Of a stretch of DNA of 6,219 nucleotides, positions 4,900 through 6,219 are shown one piece after another; the stretch's first letter is position 1, and each line of letters begins with the position of its first letter. The translations under genes were made by a program, and so were the position numbers. The notes under the pieces are model-generated. The model worked only from the letters and a program-made list of their open reading frames with translations. It had not been told where the DNA came from and ran no database searches. This DNA comes from an uncultured Woeseiaceae bacterium (lineage in GTDB: Bacteria > Pseudomonadota > Gammaproteobacteria > Steroidobacterales > Woeseiaceae), in contig CALZHX010000171.1 in the NCBI GenBank assembly GCA_945787435.1, positions 1-6,219 of the forward strand. The letters run 5' to 3'.

Positions 4900-6219
4900 G
4901 CCGCAAGCCACAGGCAAATCGCTACCACACGACAGTGCAAAGCTGCACGTCAGTGGTGCGGCTGCGTACACCGATGATATTCCCGAGCCGCGCGGTCTCC
5001 TGCATATGGCGATCGGCATGAGCAGCAAGGCGCACGCAAAGATCTCGAAGCTTGATCTGACGCCTGTCCTGTCGGCGAACGGTGTTGCCGACGTTTTCGT
5101 GGCGGCGGACATACCCGGCGAAAATAATTGCGGGCCGATCGTTGCCGACGAGAAGATTCTCAGCGACGAGGTCGTGGAATACGCCGGCCAGGCAATTTTT
5201 GCGGTTGCTGCCGAGTCCGTCGACGAGGCGAGAAAAGCAACAAGGCTTGCGGCCATCGAGTACGAAGAACGCGAAGCGATACTTGATCCTATGGATGCCG
5301 TCGCAAAGAAGTCGTTTGTATTGCCGACCGAGACCCTGCAGCGCGGTGACGCCAAGGCGGCGCTCGATGCTGCGCCGCACCGCCTGCAACGACGCCTCGA
5401 CCTTGGTGGCCAGGATCAGTTCTACCTGGAGGGTCACGTTGCGATGGCGGTGCCCGGCGAGGACGGGACTATAACGGTCTACAGCTCGACGCAGCACCCT
5501 GACGAGGTACAGCATCTTGTTGCGGACGCGACCGGACGCAGTGCAAAAGACGTTGTCTGCATCTGCCGCCGTATGGGCGGCGCATTTGGTGGCAAGGAGA
5601 GCCAGGCCGCGACCATTGCCTGCATTGCGGCACTGATGGCGACGAAGACGGGGCGCGCGTGCAAGCTGCGACTCGATCGCGACGACGACATGATCATGAC
5701 GGGCAAGCGACACGATTTCGTCATCGACTATGATGTTGGCTTCGATGACGACGGGCGCATACTCGGCGTCCAGTTCATGTTCGCGTCACGCTGTGGCGTG
5801 TCCGCCGACCTGTCGGGCCCGGTCAATGACCGCACAATGTTCCACTGCGACAATGCCTACTTTCTCGAGAACGTCGGCATCGAGTCACATCGATGCAAGA
5901 CAAACACCGTATCGAATACGGCATTCCGCGGTTTCGGCGGGCCGCAGGGCATGTTCGCGATCGAGTACGTCATCGAAGACATTGCAGGGGCATTGGGCAA
6001 GGACCCGCTGGAAATTCGTCGCCGCAACTTCTACGGCAAAGAGGAGCGCAATGTCACGCACTACCAGCAAACCATCGAAGACAACATCATTGACGAAATA
6101 GTCGACAAACTGGTGACGGGTAGCGAGTATGAGAAACGCCGCGCCGACATCCAGGAGTTCAACAGACAGAGCAAGGTCTTGCGACGCGGTATTTCCTTAA
6201 CGCCGGTCAAGTTTGGAAT
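4889..6219 (+). CDS. xdhB: Xanthine dehydrogenase molybdopterin subunit (XdhB), N-terminal part
   Basis: The first 443 residues of the roughly 770-790 expected are present; the gene continues past the right edge. It oxidises hypoxanthine and xanthine to urate at a molybdenum cofactor. The N-terminal block SLPHDSAKLHVSGAAAYTDD (11-30) is typical of XdhB. Cofactor and substrate motifs follow: GGQDQFYLEGH at 173-183 (Gln175, equivalent to bovine Gln767), MGGAFGGKE at 229-237 (Glu237, like Glu802), DRTMFHCDN at 314-322 (Arg315, like Arg880) and NTAFRGFGGPQG at 343-354 (Phe346, Arg347, Phe349, like Phe911, Arg912, Phe914). Glu237 together with Arg315 favours a purine oxidase over an aldehyde oxidase. 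The start at 4889 overlaps the xdhA stop by 11 nt and has no good ribosome site, which implies translational coupling. The C-terminal catalytic Glu (bovine Glu1261) lies outside the window. Confidence 0.95.
   Translation, partial: MGAKPQATGKSLPHDSAKLHVSGAAAYTDDIPEPRGLLHMAIGMSSKAHAKISKLDLTPVLSANGVADVFVAADIPGENNCGPIVADEKILSDEVVEYAGQAIFAVAAESVDEARKATRLAAIEYEEREAILDPMDAVAKKSFVLPTETLQRGDAKAALDAAPHRLQRRLDLGGQDQFYLEGHVAMAVPGEDGTITVYSSTQHPDEVQHLVADATGRSAKDVVCICRRMGGAFGGKESQAATIACIAALMATKTGRACKLRLDRDDDMIMTGKRHDFVIDYDVGFDDDGRILGVQFMFASRCGVSADLSGPVNDRTMFHCDNAYFLENVGIESHRCKTNTVSNTAFRGFGGPQGMFAIEYVIEDIAGALGKDPLEIRRRNFYGKEERNVTHYQQTIEDNIIDEIVDKLVTGSEYEKRRADIQEFNRQSKVLRRGISLTPVKFG

Noticed and set aside
4564..5713. 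Long minus-strand frames opposite xdhA and xdhB (4564-5355 and 4922-5713)
   Set aside because: They are antisense shadows of strongly conserved coding sequence, with low-complexity translations and no family motifs.

Overview
The window looks like the chromosome of a Gram-negative proteobacterium, most likely a free-living (perhaps marine) gammaproteobacterium. The base composition is moderately GC-rich by eye. There is a lipoprotein signal with a non-Asp +2 residue, a twin-arginine (Tat) signal, and protobacterial-type XdhA/XdhB xanthine dehydrogenase subunits. The lineage is an inference; no marker gene is present.

Two outward-facing gene groups share a short control region of about 70 bp (2938-3004). 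The leftward group, in transcription order, is a Tat-signal small subunit of the gluconate 2-dehydrogenase subunit 3 family (2937-2338), an FAD-dependent GMC oxidoreductase (2348-684), and a RidA/YjgF-family protein with a lipoprotein signal (667-224). The first two genes overlap by 11 nt, and a 16-nt gap with a strong Shine-Dalgarno sequence precedes the third. After a 164-nt spacer with a perfect-stem palindrome, the N-terminus of what appears to be a membrane protein (from 59) runs off the left edge. The rightward group is 5-hydroxyisourate hydrolase (3005-3361), xanthine dehydrogenase FeS/FAD subunit XdhA (3367-4899) and the N-terminal 443 residues of the molybdopterin subunit XdhB (4889 to the right edge). 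These genes are spaced by 5 nt and then overlap by 11 nt.

The rightward operon is a cytoplasmic purine-catabolism module: XDH makes urate from hypoxanthine/xanthine, and HIU hydrolase acts one step after urate oxidation. The urate-oxidising enzyme, OHCU decarboxylase and XdhC are not in the window. The leftward operon encodes an envelope dehydrogenase: the small subunit should carry the GMC flavoprotein through Tat, and the RidA-like lipoprotein would be in the same compartment. No cytochrome c subunit accompanies the pair, so its electron acceptor is unknown. The substrate of the GMC enzyme cannot be read from sequence. Its pairing with purine genes and with an exported imine-deaminase-like protein is the most interesting part of the window, but a functional link is inference.

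The divergent control region has a 7-bp inverted repeat (2971-2977 / 2998-3004) whose arms overlap outward-pointing -10-like hexamers on both strands. No RNA gene, CRISPR array, insertion sequence or origin was seen.
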